Below are positions 26,029 through 33,462 of a DNA stretch of 33,462 bases, one piece after another. Made by a program: the position numbers and the translations under genes. Position 1 is the stretch's first letter. Every line of letters begins with the position of its first letter. Origin of the DNA: Prevotella sp. UBA5387 (GTDB taxonomy: Bacteria; Bacteroidota; Bacteroidia; Bacteroidales; Bacteroidaceae); contig DHOP01000070.1 of the NCBI GenBank assembly GCA_002407775.1, positions 1-33,462 of the forward strand. The letters are read 5' to 3'. The notes under the pieces were generated by a model. That model was not told where the DNA came from. It did no database searches and was given only the letters and a program-made list of their open reading frames with translations.

Positions 26029-27663
26029 ATGAACTTTTTATCAAGATTTTTTTTTCTTATTATTTTAGGGTGCTGTCTGCCAATGACTCCTTGGAATGAC
26101 AGCAGGATAATGGGGCAACAAAAAGTAAATGCAACGCCATCTTACAATCAGTTTGCTAACCCAATGCTATGGGCGGACGTACCTGATCCAGATGTTATTC
26201 GTGTTGGAGACTGGTTTTATATGGTAAGCACTACGATGCATCTCATGCCTGGTGCACCTATCATGAGATCGCGAGATTTAGTAAACTGGGAGATTGTGAA
26301 TTACATCTTCGACAAGCTTACCGACTCTCCTAAATATGACATGAATGGCGGCACTGTCTATGGTCGAGGACAATGGGCCACGTCTTTGAAATATTATAAG
26401 GGACATTTCTATGCACTCTTTGCGCCTAATGATGAGCCGGGAGGAAATACATATATCTGCAAAGCTGACACGCCTTTGGGACGTTGGACCGTCTTGTCAC
26501 GTTTGAAGCACTTTCACGATGCCTCACTGTTTTTCGATGATGATGACCGTGTCTATGTGATTTATGGTACAGGTCATATTTGTGAGCTAAAGACTGATCT
26601 CAGTGGAGTAAAGGAGGGTTCGGAATCTTATCTATTCAAACGGGAGGCGGATGAGACGGGATTGCTGGAAGGCAGTCGCATGCTGAAGCATAATGGCAAG
26701 TATTACCTTCTGATGATTTCATGGCCCCATGGTAAACCACGTCGACAAGTGTGTTATAGGGCAGATGACATTCGCGGTCCTTACGAGAAGAAAACTATAC
26801 TTCAGTCTGAGTTTGGAGGGTTCTCGTACGTGGGGCAGGGAACAATAGTCGATGCACCTGATGGTCAGTGGTATGGCGTTATATTCCAAGACCGTGGTGG
26901 AGTAGGGCGTATTCTTACTCTCATGCCCTGTACTTGGAAAGATGGCTGGCCCATACTTGGCGACAGCTTGGGCCATGTGCCCACTGCCATGAGCTATCCC
27001 GTGATGGGTGGACCGGAGCACCATATCGTGCAGAGCGATGATTTCAACAAGAGAAAACTTAATCTCGTATGGCAATGGAACCACAATCCCATTGATGCCG
27101 CATGGTCACTATCAGATCGTCCAGGATATTTGCGGCTTAAGACCAGCAATGTAGTAGAAAGCATCTTTGCTGCGCCCAATACTATCTCTCAGCGTATGGA
27201 GGGCCCACAATGTACAGTCACTGTTACCCTCGACATCTCCCATCTACATGATGGAGACCACGCTGGATTGTCAGCTTTTAACGGTGATTCGGGATTGCTC
27301 TTCATTGTGCGAGAAGGAAAAAAGACTCAGCTTGTCATGTCCGAGGCATCTGTCTTGCTCTCAGACAAGGATAAGACCATTACGGATGTGAAGTCTACCA
27401 ACATCGAAAGTGTCCCCCTAAAGCAGGGTCGTGTGTACCTTCGTATGGATGCAGACTTCCTGCCAGGCCGTGACATCGCGTCGTTCTCCTATTCTCTCGA
27501 CAACCGCAATTGGAAGAAGATAGGACGCGACTTCAAGATGAAATTTGACTATCGACGAATGTTCATGGGCACTCGCGCAGCTATCTTCTGTTATGCCACA
27601 AAGAAGTCTGGAGGTTATCTTGACGTCGATAAATTTGAATATCAAAAACATGAGTCACAATAA
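26029..27663 (+). CDS. GH43 glycoside hydrolase (arabinofuranosidase/xylosidase type)
   Basis: This 544-residue protein has an N-terminal five-bladed propeller (about 40-335) and a C-terminal beta-sandwich of the GH43_C2 type (about 345-540). The three GH43 carboxylates can be placed: base Asp53 in VPDPDVI, pKa-modulating Asp164 in FHDASLFF, and acid Glu214 in LLEGSRMLKHNGKYYLL. Residues 1-16 form a hydrophobic signal; ILGC could be a weak lipobox (Cys15), so it may be a lipoprotein. It probably removes arabinose or xylose from xylan side chains or oligosaccharides; the precise specificity and subfamily cannot be fixed by eye. It has its own promoter and the 58-bp-spaced operator, so it should be co-induced with the xus operon. 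Confidence 0.88.
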   Translation: MNFLSRFFFLIILGCCLPMTPWNDSRIMGQQKVNATPSYNQFANPMLWADVPDPDVIRVGDWFYMVSTTMHLMPGAPIMRSRDLVNWEIVNYIFDKLTDSPKYDMNGGTVYGRGQWATSLKYYKGHFYALFAPNDEPGGNTYICKADTPLGRWTVLSRLKHFHDASLFFDDDDRVYVIYGTGHICELKTDLSGVKEGSESYLFKREADETGLLEGSRMLKHNGKYYLLMISWPHGKPRRQVCYRADDIRGPYEKKTILQSEFGGFSYVGQGTIVDAPDGQWYGVIFQDRGGVGRILTLMPCTWKDGWPILGDSLGHVPTAMSYPVMGGPEHHIVQSDDFNKRKLNLVWQWNHNPIDAAWSLSDRPGYLRLKTSNVVESIFAAPNTISQRMEGPQCTVTVTLDISHLHDGDHAGLSAFNGDSGLLFIVREGKKTQLVMSEASVLLSDKDKTITDVKSTNIESVPLKQGRVYLRMDADFLPGRDIASFSYSLDNRNWKKIGRDFKMKFDYRRMFMGTRAAIFCYATKKSGGYLDVDKFEYQKHESQ

Positions 27664-27782
27664 AACTTTATATTGAAAAATACTACTGGATTTATCTGTT
27701 GTTCAGGCGTCAAAGTTGCTTTCATGCCTCAGAGGCTAGTGATAGCTACCAATTTTCTTCTTTCAAGAAACTAGAAATGATA

Positions 27783-27817
27783 ATGACCGTGTAACAATAA
27801 CAAAAGACGATGAAACA
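27783..27817 (+). promoter_or_regulatory. Putative HTCS operator upstream of GH98
   Basis: This is the clearest of the three sites. ATGACCGTGTAACA (27783-27796) and AAGACGATGAAACA (27804-27817) form a direct repeat with 10 of 14 matches and 21-bp spacing. TGTAACA starts at 27790, exactly 58 bp before the first base of the -7 element at 27848. Confidence 0.62.
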
Positions 27818-27847
27818 TCTGAATAATAATGCCAACATTAATTTAGC

Positions 27848-27855
27848 TATCTTTG
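27848..27855 (+). promoter_or_regulatory. -7 element of the GH98 promoter
   Basis: TATCTTTG followed by CAATTG; these 14 bases are identical to those at the GH43 promoter. No -33 TTTG is seen. The leader to the ATG at 27938 would be about 75 nt. Confidence 0.65.
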
Positions 27856-27937
27856 CAATTGTCAGGCGTTTTCCTGCAAAACATAGACAAAACCAGTGAG
27901 ACATTGCCAACACAAGTATATCTTAAACTTTCACAAC

Positions 27938-30900
27938 ATGCAACCTAAAAAATCTTTTCTGCTAACAGTATTCATGCTGATGCTTTCGTATATCACGATG
28001 TCGGCTCAGTCAAGGCGGCCGATTGACAACCAGCACCCCCTTTGGTTGGTCCACGTCGATGTGTGGAATAAGGCTGATCCACAAAAAATCATTGACCTGA
28101 TTCCCGAAGATATCAAGCCTTATGTATGTCTCAACCTTTCACTCTCTTGCCAGTACGACACCGCAAAGAATGTTTACAAGATGCCACAAAATGCCGTGTA
28201 CACTTATAAGTCGTGGGCTTCGGTGTGCCAGGCTAACAAGATGTGGTTCACCTGTCAGCCGGCAAGCGGTGGTCATACGCACATACAGGACGACGATCTG
28301 GTGACCTTCGAATATTTCTATAAGCATTATCCCAACTTCCTTGGGTGGAACTATGCCGAACAGTTTTGGGGCTTTGACGAACCTAACGATGAAAGTTCAA
28401 GCACACAAAACAGTCGTATAGCCTTGTTCGCCAAGCTTATCCCGATGGCTCACCAGTACGGAGGTTTTCTAACCATCAGCTTTTGTGGGAATATCTGGTC
28501 CCATGGTCTCAGCCCCAATGGCATGGTAAAGCGCAACGCAGACCTTCTTGCCGCTTGTCAAGCCTATCCGGAAGCTATACTTTGGCTATACAAATATACC
28601 ACCTCTTCATGCTTTTATAACAACGAGAGTGTGACCATCTCCCCCTTTATCTCCGGTCTCGCTAAAAACTATGGAGTGCGTTATGACAATTGCGGTTGGA
28701 ACGGTGCCAAAGACATTCTTCTTGGAAATAACAATGGCGCCAAATATCCCGAGGCGGCCGGCATTGGCACTATCATGGAGCAGACAGCAATGAATGGTGG
28801 TGCGGTTTGGGACGGACCTGAGCTAATCTGGACGGAGGACTTCAAAAATCTTAATAATACAGTTGTCGATACTTACACCCGACGAAATTGGGGCACGTTC
28901 CCAGGCTTCCGAAATGTCTGGATAGACATGTTCAGGAAGATCATCGATGGAACTATCTATATTCCCTCTCGCACCGAGGTCGTGGGAAAGACCAAGGCTG
29001 TTATAGTGAATGATATTGCCTCCGGAAGCGATGAGGAGAAATATGCTTCATGGGGTGATCTATACAACGGACTTTACAAAGTCGATGATCCCTTCAACAA
29101 GGATAATGGACAGATGATGAATAATTTGACCTACTTTAAACGGTCGGGCCGTTATGGTACGATACCAGTCGTAACAGGACTCTACGATGCAGAGGCAGAA
29201 GCAATTTCCACCATCATCAATAAATCAAGCTATTCATCGCGCTGGGCCACCGAAGCAGATAAAGTAGCGGAGTTCAACAAGCTTTATCCAGAGGTGAGCA
29301 CAGGCGACCTCTATGTGCAACGGTTCAAGAATCAACTCGTAACTTATACCCCGTATACCTATCTAAATAAGAAGACATCTGCATCTGCCATCATTCCTCT
29401 ACAATATAATAGTTGTGGTAATCTTCAGCTTACCTACGGAAAACTGAGTAGTGGCGTAATTCGTGAATATGCGGACCATATAGATTTCTACCTGAACAAC
29501 TATCGCTCTGACACCCTCACTTTGGTTAAAGACCAGGTAGCCATCACTGGTTGTAGCAGCAAGCCCACCTACTCCTTAACACCGCGTCAGGAAACTACTA
29601 GTACGGCGAGTGAGATATGGGACGCGCAAAGTGGCACGTTTTCACTCGATGTTTTCCACAATGGTCCCATAGATCTCACGCTCAATTGTGTGGGTAATGC
29701 CACAAAAAACAATAGCGACGTCGTGACCACCGCTAAAACCAACATACAGACGCCCCAGCAACCTGGTGATTTTGATGGAAAAATCATTATAGAGACGGAG
29801 GATATGGATTATAAGTATGTGAAGAGATGTGTGCTCAATCCCTATGATGAGTATCCTAACGAGCGAGGTCATTCAGGCAATGGCTTCATGGATATGGGAA
29901 CCAATATGAGTGGATCATTACGTCATACGGTAGATATTGCCAAGGCGGGAACCTTCCGTGTGGCATTGAGATATTTGTCTACAATGTCAGGCAACATTGA
30001 GTTGGACCTCAATGGACAGAAACAGCTCGTCGCCATTGAAAAAACGGAGACCAACCAATGGAAGAAGGCAATTGTTAAAGCTCAGTTGGTACAAGGCGAG
30101 AATAAGCTCAATGTCAACAATATTCAGGGTCTTGATTGTTATCTCGATCAGGTGGTATACACGCCAGAAGAGATGCCAGACGAGAAGTTTTTGGTCACCA
30201 TTCAGTCGGTAGAACACGGCTCAGTGATTCCCAACTTGGGCGAGGCTCAGGAGGGAGAAAAGATTTTTCTCACGGTAACACCTGACAAGGATTATGCCCT
30301 TGCAGGTTGGGAGATCGTTCATGGGAACTTGACAATTGCCGAAGACAATAGCTTCGTCATGCCAGAGGACAATGTAACGCTTCGCCCCATCTACATCAAC
30401 ACCGCACAAATCTACAACCTCGACTTCAGCACAACAGGTAATGGCACCCTACCTCCGGGATGGCAGACTTTGCAGGAGGATAATCAGGTGCACGCCTATC
30501 CAAATACTTATTCTAGTGGACCCCGTACATTCTCTGGCTTTACAGGTTATCAAGGCAAGGCTCTCTATTGGAGAAATGGCAATGCCGAGTATGGAAAAAA
30601 TGCCAATTATAGCCTGACTTTGGAACCTGGAAAATATATTCTCACCTACGCTATGGCGGCCTGGAAGAATGCTCCGACATATAAAGCGGCCATCACGACG
30701 CTTGACGGTTCAGCCATTGCGACGTCAAACCAGCTTACTTCTACTCCCAATGCTAGTGGAAGCACTTCGGCGAACCTGAGTACAGCTGCGGAGAATACGC
30801 TTGGTTTCAATATAACTACAAAGGATAATTACGTTATCAATTTCTCTGCTGACGCAGGCTATAACGAATATTTGCTATTGGAATGCAGCATCAAGAAAGA

Positions 30901-31063
30901 TGATACGGATAGAATAATCGGCATTCTCACACAACAACCACAACAATCGACAGTCATTGGTATATACAATGCATCAGGAGTGCGTCTTTCTCATCTACAA
31001 CAAGGACTAAACATTGTTAGATATGCAAATGGCAGTACACGAAAAATCATCATGAATCTATGA
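27938..31063 (+). CDS. GH98 endo-glycanase (probable endo-xylanase) with CBM and type IX secretion tail
   Basis: Starting at ATG 27938, the protein has 1041 residues with a signal peptide ending MSAQ; an in-frame GTG at 27896 would spoil that signal. In order: GH98 catalytic barrel (about 25-330; likely acid Glu141 in NYAEQFWG), GH98 C-terminal domain (about 340-600), a CBM35/CBM6-like module (about 611-742, starting IIIETEDMDY), a divergent InlB-type repeat (about 750-820), a beta-sandwich of unknown type (about 825-990), and a tail (about 1003-1041: VIGIYNASGVRLSHLQQGL, then IVRYANG) resembling Prevotella type IX secretion signals. GH98 enzymes are blood-group endo-beta-galactosidases or endo-xylanases; a Bacteroides ovatus xylan locus contains the latter. 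Context favours xylanase. It is the only likely endo-acting enzyme in this window. Confidence 0.87.
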   Translation: MQPKKSFLLTVFMLMLSYITMSAQSRRPIDNQHPLWLVHVDVWNKADPQKIIDLIPEDIKPYVCLNLSLSCQYDTAKNVYKMPQNAVYTYKSWASVCQANKMWFTCQPASGGHTHIQDDDLVTFEYFYKHYPNFLGWNYAEQFWGFDEPNDESSSTQNSRIALFAKLIPMAHQYGGFLTISFCGNIWSHGLSPNGMVKRNADLLAACQAYPEAILWLYKYTTSSCFYNNESVTISPFISGLAKNYGVRYDNCGWNGAKDILLGNNNGAKYPEAAGIGTIMEQTAMNGGAVWDGPELIWTEDFKNLNNTVVDTYTRRNWGTFPGFRNVWIDMFRKIIDGTIYIPSRTEVVGKTKAVIVNDIASGSDEEKYASWGDLYNGLYKVDDPFNKDNGQMMNNLTYFKRSGRYGTIPVVTGLYDAEAEAISTIINKSSYSSRWATEADKVAEFNKLYPEVSTGDLYVQRFKNQLVTYTPYTYLNKKTSASAIIPLQYNSCGNLQLTYGKLSSGVIREYADHIDFYLNNYRSDTLTLVKDQVAITGCSSKPTYSLTPRQETTSTASEIWDAQSGTFSLDVFHNGPIDLTLNCVGNATKNNSDVVTTAKTNIQTPQQPGDFDGKIIIETEDMDYKYVKRCVLNPYDEYPNERGHSGNGFMDMGTNMSGSLRHTVDIAKAGTFRVALRYLSTMSGNIELDLNGQKQLVAIEKTETNQWKKAIVKAQLVQGENKLNVNNIQGLDCYLDQVVYTPEEMPDEKFLVTIQSVEHGSVIPNLGEAQEGEKIFLTVTPDKDYALAGWEIVHGNLTIAEDNSFVMPEDNVTLRPIYINTAQIYNLDFSTTGNGTLPPGWQTLQEDNQVHAYPNTYSSGPRTFSGFTGYQGKALYWRNGNAEYGKNANYSLTLEPGKYILTYAMAAWKNAPTYKAAITTLDGSAIATSNQLTSTPNASGSTSANLSTAAENTLGFNITTKDNYVINFSADAGYNEYLLLECSIKKDDTDRIIGILTQQPQQSTVIGIYNASGVRLSHLQQGLNIVRYANGSTRKIIMNL

Positions 31064-31278
31064 CTTTTATATCTCAAGTTAAGAGACAAAGCTATGCCAT
31101 TGTCGACGATCACTACTCCGAACAATCTGTGTATATGATCAAGTCAACCCTTAACTCAAATATAGAATGATGAAAATCTATATCAATATGATTTGAGAAT
31201 GAATAGCATCTCAACGAAACGAGGGACGTAATGTACTCAACTGTTATCTAATAAGAACCAGCAATCCATAATTCGAAC
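31064..31278 (+). other. GH98-GH115 intergenic region
   Basis: No terminator and no TAnnTTTG element were found here; the closest is TATGATTTG near 31187, with 3 bp instead of 2 in the centre. The half-site pair seen at the GH98 promoter is absent. The GH115 gene is therefore probably read from the GH98 promoter. Confidence 0.45.
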
Positions 31279-33462
31279 ATGAAGTTAATATTTAGAATAA
31301 CATGTATTGGACTATTGTTTTTTTCATCCGCATGGACATCAACAGGTGCCTTTGCAGCTGATAGATTTATCGACTTTGGTCAAGGTGATATCCATCTTAA
31401 TGATGGAAACAAGGTGAATATATTTGTTGCTGAAGGTACTCCTCGAGGTGTTTTGAATGCCGCTAACAATCTTTGTGAAGACATTAAGAAGGTATGTGGT
31501 GCACACACCTCTATTGTTACAACGCAAGAGGATGCCAATATTGTGGTTCAAACCGTATCTGATGGTCGATGGGAGGCCTACGACCTAGAAGTAGCAAATG
31601 GTAAAATTATCATTACCGGATCTGATCGTCGAGGAGCTATATATGGTTTGTATGAGATAAGCAGGCAGATAGGTGTGTCACCCTGGTATTGGTGGGCGGA
31701 TGCTCCTATAGCGCACCATAGAGATGTTTATGTAAGAAATGGGCACTATACAGATGGAGAACCAAAGGTGAAGTATCGTGGGATATTCATCAATGATGAA
31801 AGTCCTTCATTCACTGGTTGGGCGAAGAATAAGTTTGGGGGAGTAAATTCAAAGCTCTATTCTCACGTTTTCGAGCTTCTTTTGCGGCTAAAAGCAAACT
31901 TTCTTTGGCCTGCAATGTGGGACAACGCATTCAATGAAGACGACCCTAGAAGTCCAATGCTTGCAGACTCTATGGGTATTGTGATGGGAACAAGTCATCA
32001 TGAGCCCATGATGCGCTCTCATAAAGAGTATACAAAACGTCGGGAACAGATAGGACCGTGGGACTATATCAATAATAGAGAAAATATAGATAATTTCTTT
32101 TTGAAAGGACTTGAACGTAACAAAGCCTACGATCAAGTAGTAACAATAGGTATGAGAGGTGATGGGGATACACCAATGGGTATGGGTAATGACGATGAAA
32201 ACATAGCCACCTTGAAAGATGTGATCAGTAGCCAGCGTAACATTATTAGTAAGGTATATAACCTTGACCCATCTGATGTGCCTCAGCTTTGGGCTATTTT
32301 TACCGAAGCACAACGCTATTATGATAGAGGGTTAACAGTTCCCAATGACGTTATCAAGTTGTTCTGTGACAATAATTGGGGCTACATCCGCCGCACGGGT
32401 CCGGCACAGGAAATAAAATCACATAATCCTATGGGACTTTACTATCATATTGATATGAACGGTGGACCGTGGAATAACCGCTGGATAAACTGTGAACCTG
32501 TGCCAAAACTTCGTGAACAGCTCAATCTAGCCTTTCGCACGGGGCTTGATGATCTGTGGATTATCAATGTGGGCGATCTCAAACCTAAAGAGTTGGCGAT
32601 TGACTTTATAATGCAGTATGCATGGAATCCGGATTTAATAGGCCCTGATGATGTAAAGAGCTATACTTTGAATTGGGCTAATAGTATCTTTGGGTCGAAA
32701 CATGCTGAAGCTATTGCAAGTATTGTGTCGCGATATACTAAATATAATGGTATGCGCCACCCCGAGACTCAGGACTCAAAAATCTTCAGTGTAATGAATT
32801 ATCAAGAGGCTGACAGAATGATAGCTAAGTGGGATGTGCTTGTTCATGATGCTGACTCAGTGAGGACATTGCTTCCTCGTGAGGCACAAGATGCCTATTA
32901 TCAGCAGGTGTATTATCCTACTGTGGCTTCGGCGGGAGCTGCTGAAATCTACCTTTATGCAGGAAAGAATCAAGTGTATGCAGCTCAGGGTCGCCCTTCT
33001 GCTAATGTTTATGGCACTAAAGTTGCACAGCTGTATAAACGTGATAAGGAATTGCAGGAGTACTATAATACTAGCATGTCAAGTGGGAAATGGAATGGCA
33101 TGATGCAAGATGGGCATTTTGGTTATACCAACTGGGCTATGCCAAGACGCGACTCGATTCCTGCCGTTTGTCAAGTAACCCCTCTTGGCAAGGCTGCCCT
33201 AGGGATTGTGTTGGAAGGGAATGATGACCTGCCTACATTTGACAATATGGACTGTCAAAGCTATTACATTGACTTATTCAATCGTGGAATAGGAAAACTT
33301 AGCTGTAAGGTCAAGTCTCGCAACAAGTGGATTGTTTTGAAGAAAGGAGAGGTCTCTGCTGCTAAATTTGGTTTAGAGCAGGATGAAGTAAGGCTAAATG
33401 TCAGCATTGATTGGACCAAATTATCTAATGGTAGTCATACGGGAGAAGTAATTATTAAGGCC
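31279..33462 (+). CDS. GH115 alpha-glucuronidase, 3' end outside the window
   Basis: The frame from ATG 31279 stays open to the last base: 728 codons with no stop, so the C-terminus is missing. A signal peptide ends near residue 26 (GAFA-AD). GH115 hallmarks are present: an N-terminal domain with GSDRRGAIYGLYEISRQIGVSPWYWWADAP, then the barrel with KYRGIFINDESPSFTGW, LLRLKANFLWPAMWDNAF, GTSHHEPM, TIGMRGDGDTPMG, FTEAQRYYDRGL (Glu343) and CDNNWGYIRR (Asp364). The Glu-to-Asp distance of 21 residues equals that between essential residues I recall for the Bacteroides ovatus enzyme. The family removes (4-O-methyl-)glucuronic acid from internal xylose residues of glucuronoxylan. It fits directly after GH98, which would expose or generate its substrates. 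Confidence 0.93.
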   Translation, partial: MKLIFRITCIGLLFFSSAWTSTGAFAADRFIDFGQGDIHLNDGNKVNIFVAEGTPRGVLNAANNLCEDIKKVCGAHTSIVTTQEDANIVVQTVSDGRWEAYDLEVANGKIIITGSDRRGAIYGLYEISRQIGVSPWYWWADAPIAHHRDVYVRNGHYTDGEPKVKYRGIFINDESPSFTGWAKNKFGGVNSKLYSHVFELLLRLKANFLWPAMWDNAFNEDDPRSPMLADSMGIVMGTSHHEPMMRSHKEYTKRREQIGPWDYINNRENIDNFFLKGLERNKAYDQVVTIGMRGDGDTPMGMGNDDENIATLKDVISSQRNIISKVYNLDPSDVPQLWAIFTEAQRYYDRGLTVPNDVIKLFCDNNWGYIRRTGPAQEIKSHNPMGLYYHIDMNGGPWNNRWINCEPVPKLREQLNLAFRTGLDDLWIINVGDLKPKELAIDFIMQYAWNPDLIGPDDVKSYTLNWANSIFGSKHAEAIASIVSRYTKYNGMRHPETQDSKIFSVMNYQEADRMIAKWDVLVHDADSVRTLLPREAQDAYYQQVYYPTVASAGAAEIYLYAGKNQVYAAQGRPSANVYGTKVAQLYKRDKELQEYYNTSMSSGKWNGMMQDGHFGYTNWAMPRRDSIPAVCQVTPLGKAALGIVLEGNDDLPTFDNMDCQSYYIDLFNRGIGKLSCKVKSRNKWIVLKKGEVSAAKFGLEQDEVRLNVSIDWTKLSNGSHTGEVIIKA

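Noticed and set aside
27726..27736. GCCTC-A-GAGGC palindrome after GH43 as a terminator
   Set aside because: The 1-nt loop cannot form a stable hairpin at full length and no T tract follows directly.
27896..27937. GTG start for the GH98 gene
   Set aside because: It adds a polar stretch before the signal peptide that starts at ATG 27938.
31888..32313. Minus-strand open frame of 141 codons
   Set aside because: It is a shadow of the GH115 coding frame, with low-complexity His/Ile-rich content and no recognisable domain.

Overview
This window looks like a chromosomal segment of a Prevotella/Segatella-type member of the Bacteroidales. The signs are promoters with a TAnnTTTG -7 element, no Shine-Dalgarno-type ribosome sites, tandem SusC/SusD pairs, a hybrid two-component regulator, a PorT-like type IX secretion protein, and a Prevotella-style C-terminal secretion tail on one enzyme. 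No species can be named from the sequence alone.

Layout. Positions 1-7500 are mostly housekeeping or stand-alone genes: a split, order-reversed 5'-nucleotidase pair (264-1876), a PorT-like barrel protein on the minus strand (2064-2807), a 56-residue 2[4Fe-4S] ferredoxin (3046-3216) with a strong terminator, a GH3 beta-xylosidase-type enzyme (3405-5615), a LuxR/NarL-type response regulator (5864-6523), and convergent cysK (6520-7467).

From 7795 to the right edge lies a xylan utilisation locus. It starts with a hybrid two-component system (HTCS) sensor/regulator that ends in a strong terminator. A six-gene operon follows, with the order of the Prevotella xus cluster: xusA (SusC), xusB (SusD), xusC (SusC), xusD (SusD), xusE (surface lipoprotein) and a GH10-type lipoprotein carrying two inserted carbohydrate-binding repeats. 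After a 950-bp intergenic region come a GH43 enzyme, a multi-domain GH98 enzyme with a putative type IX secretion tail, and a GH115 alpha-glucuronidase cut by the window edge. The likely division of labour is endo-cleavage of decorated glucurono(arabino)xylan by GH98, capture and import by the Xus proteins, and removal of glucuronic acid, arabinose/xylose branches and terminal xylose by GH115, GH43 and GH3.

Two observations stand out. (1) The xusA, GH43 and GH98 promoters share a TGTWACA element whose first base lies exactly 58 bp upstream of the first base of TATCTTTG. In all three a second GWWAC half-site follows 21 bp later. This has the geometry of a direct-repeat operator for an AraC-type protein, and the HTCS regulator is the obvious candidate. 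(2) The GH10-like protein has lost nearly all active-site residues, including the nucleophile (Asn656 where Glu is expected), so it is probably a xylan-binding pseudoenzyme rather than a xylanase. Several long inverted repeats in promoter regions and a 22-bp tandem repeat are also described.
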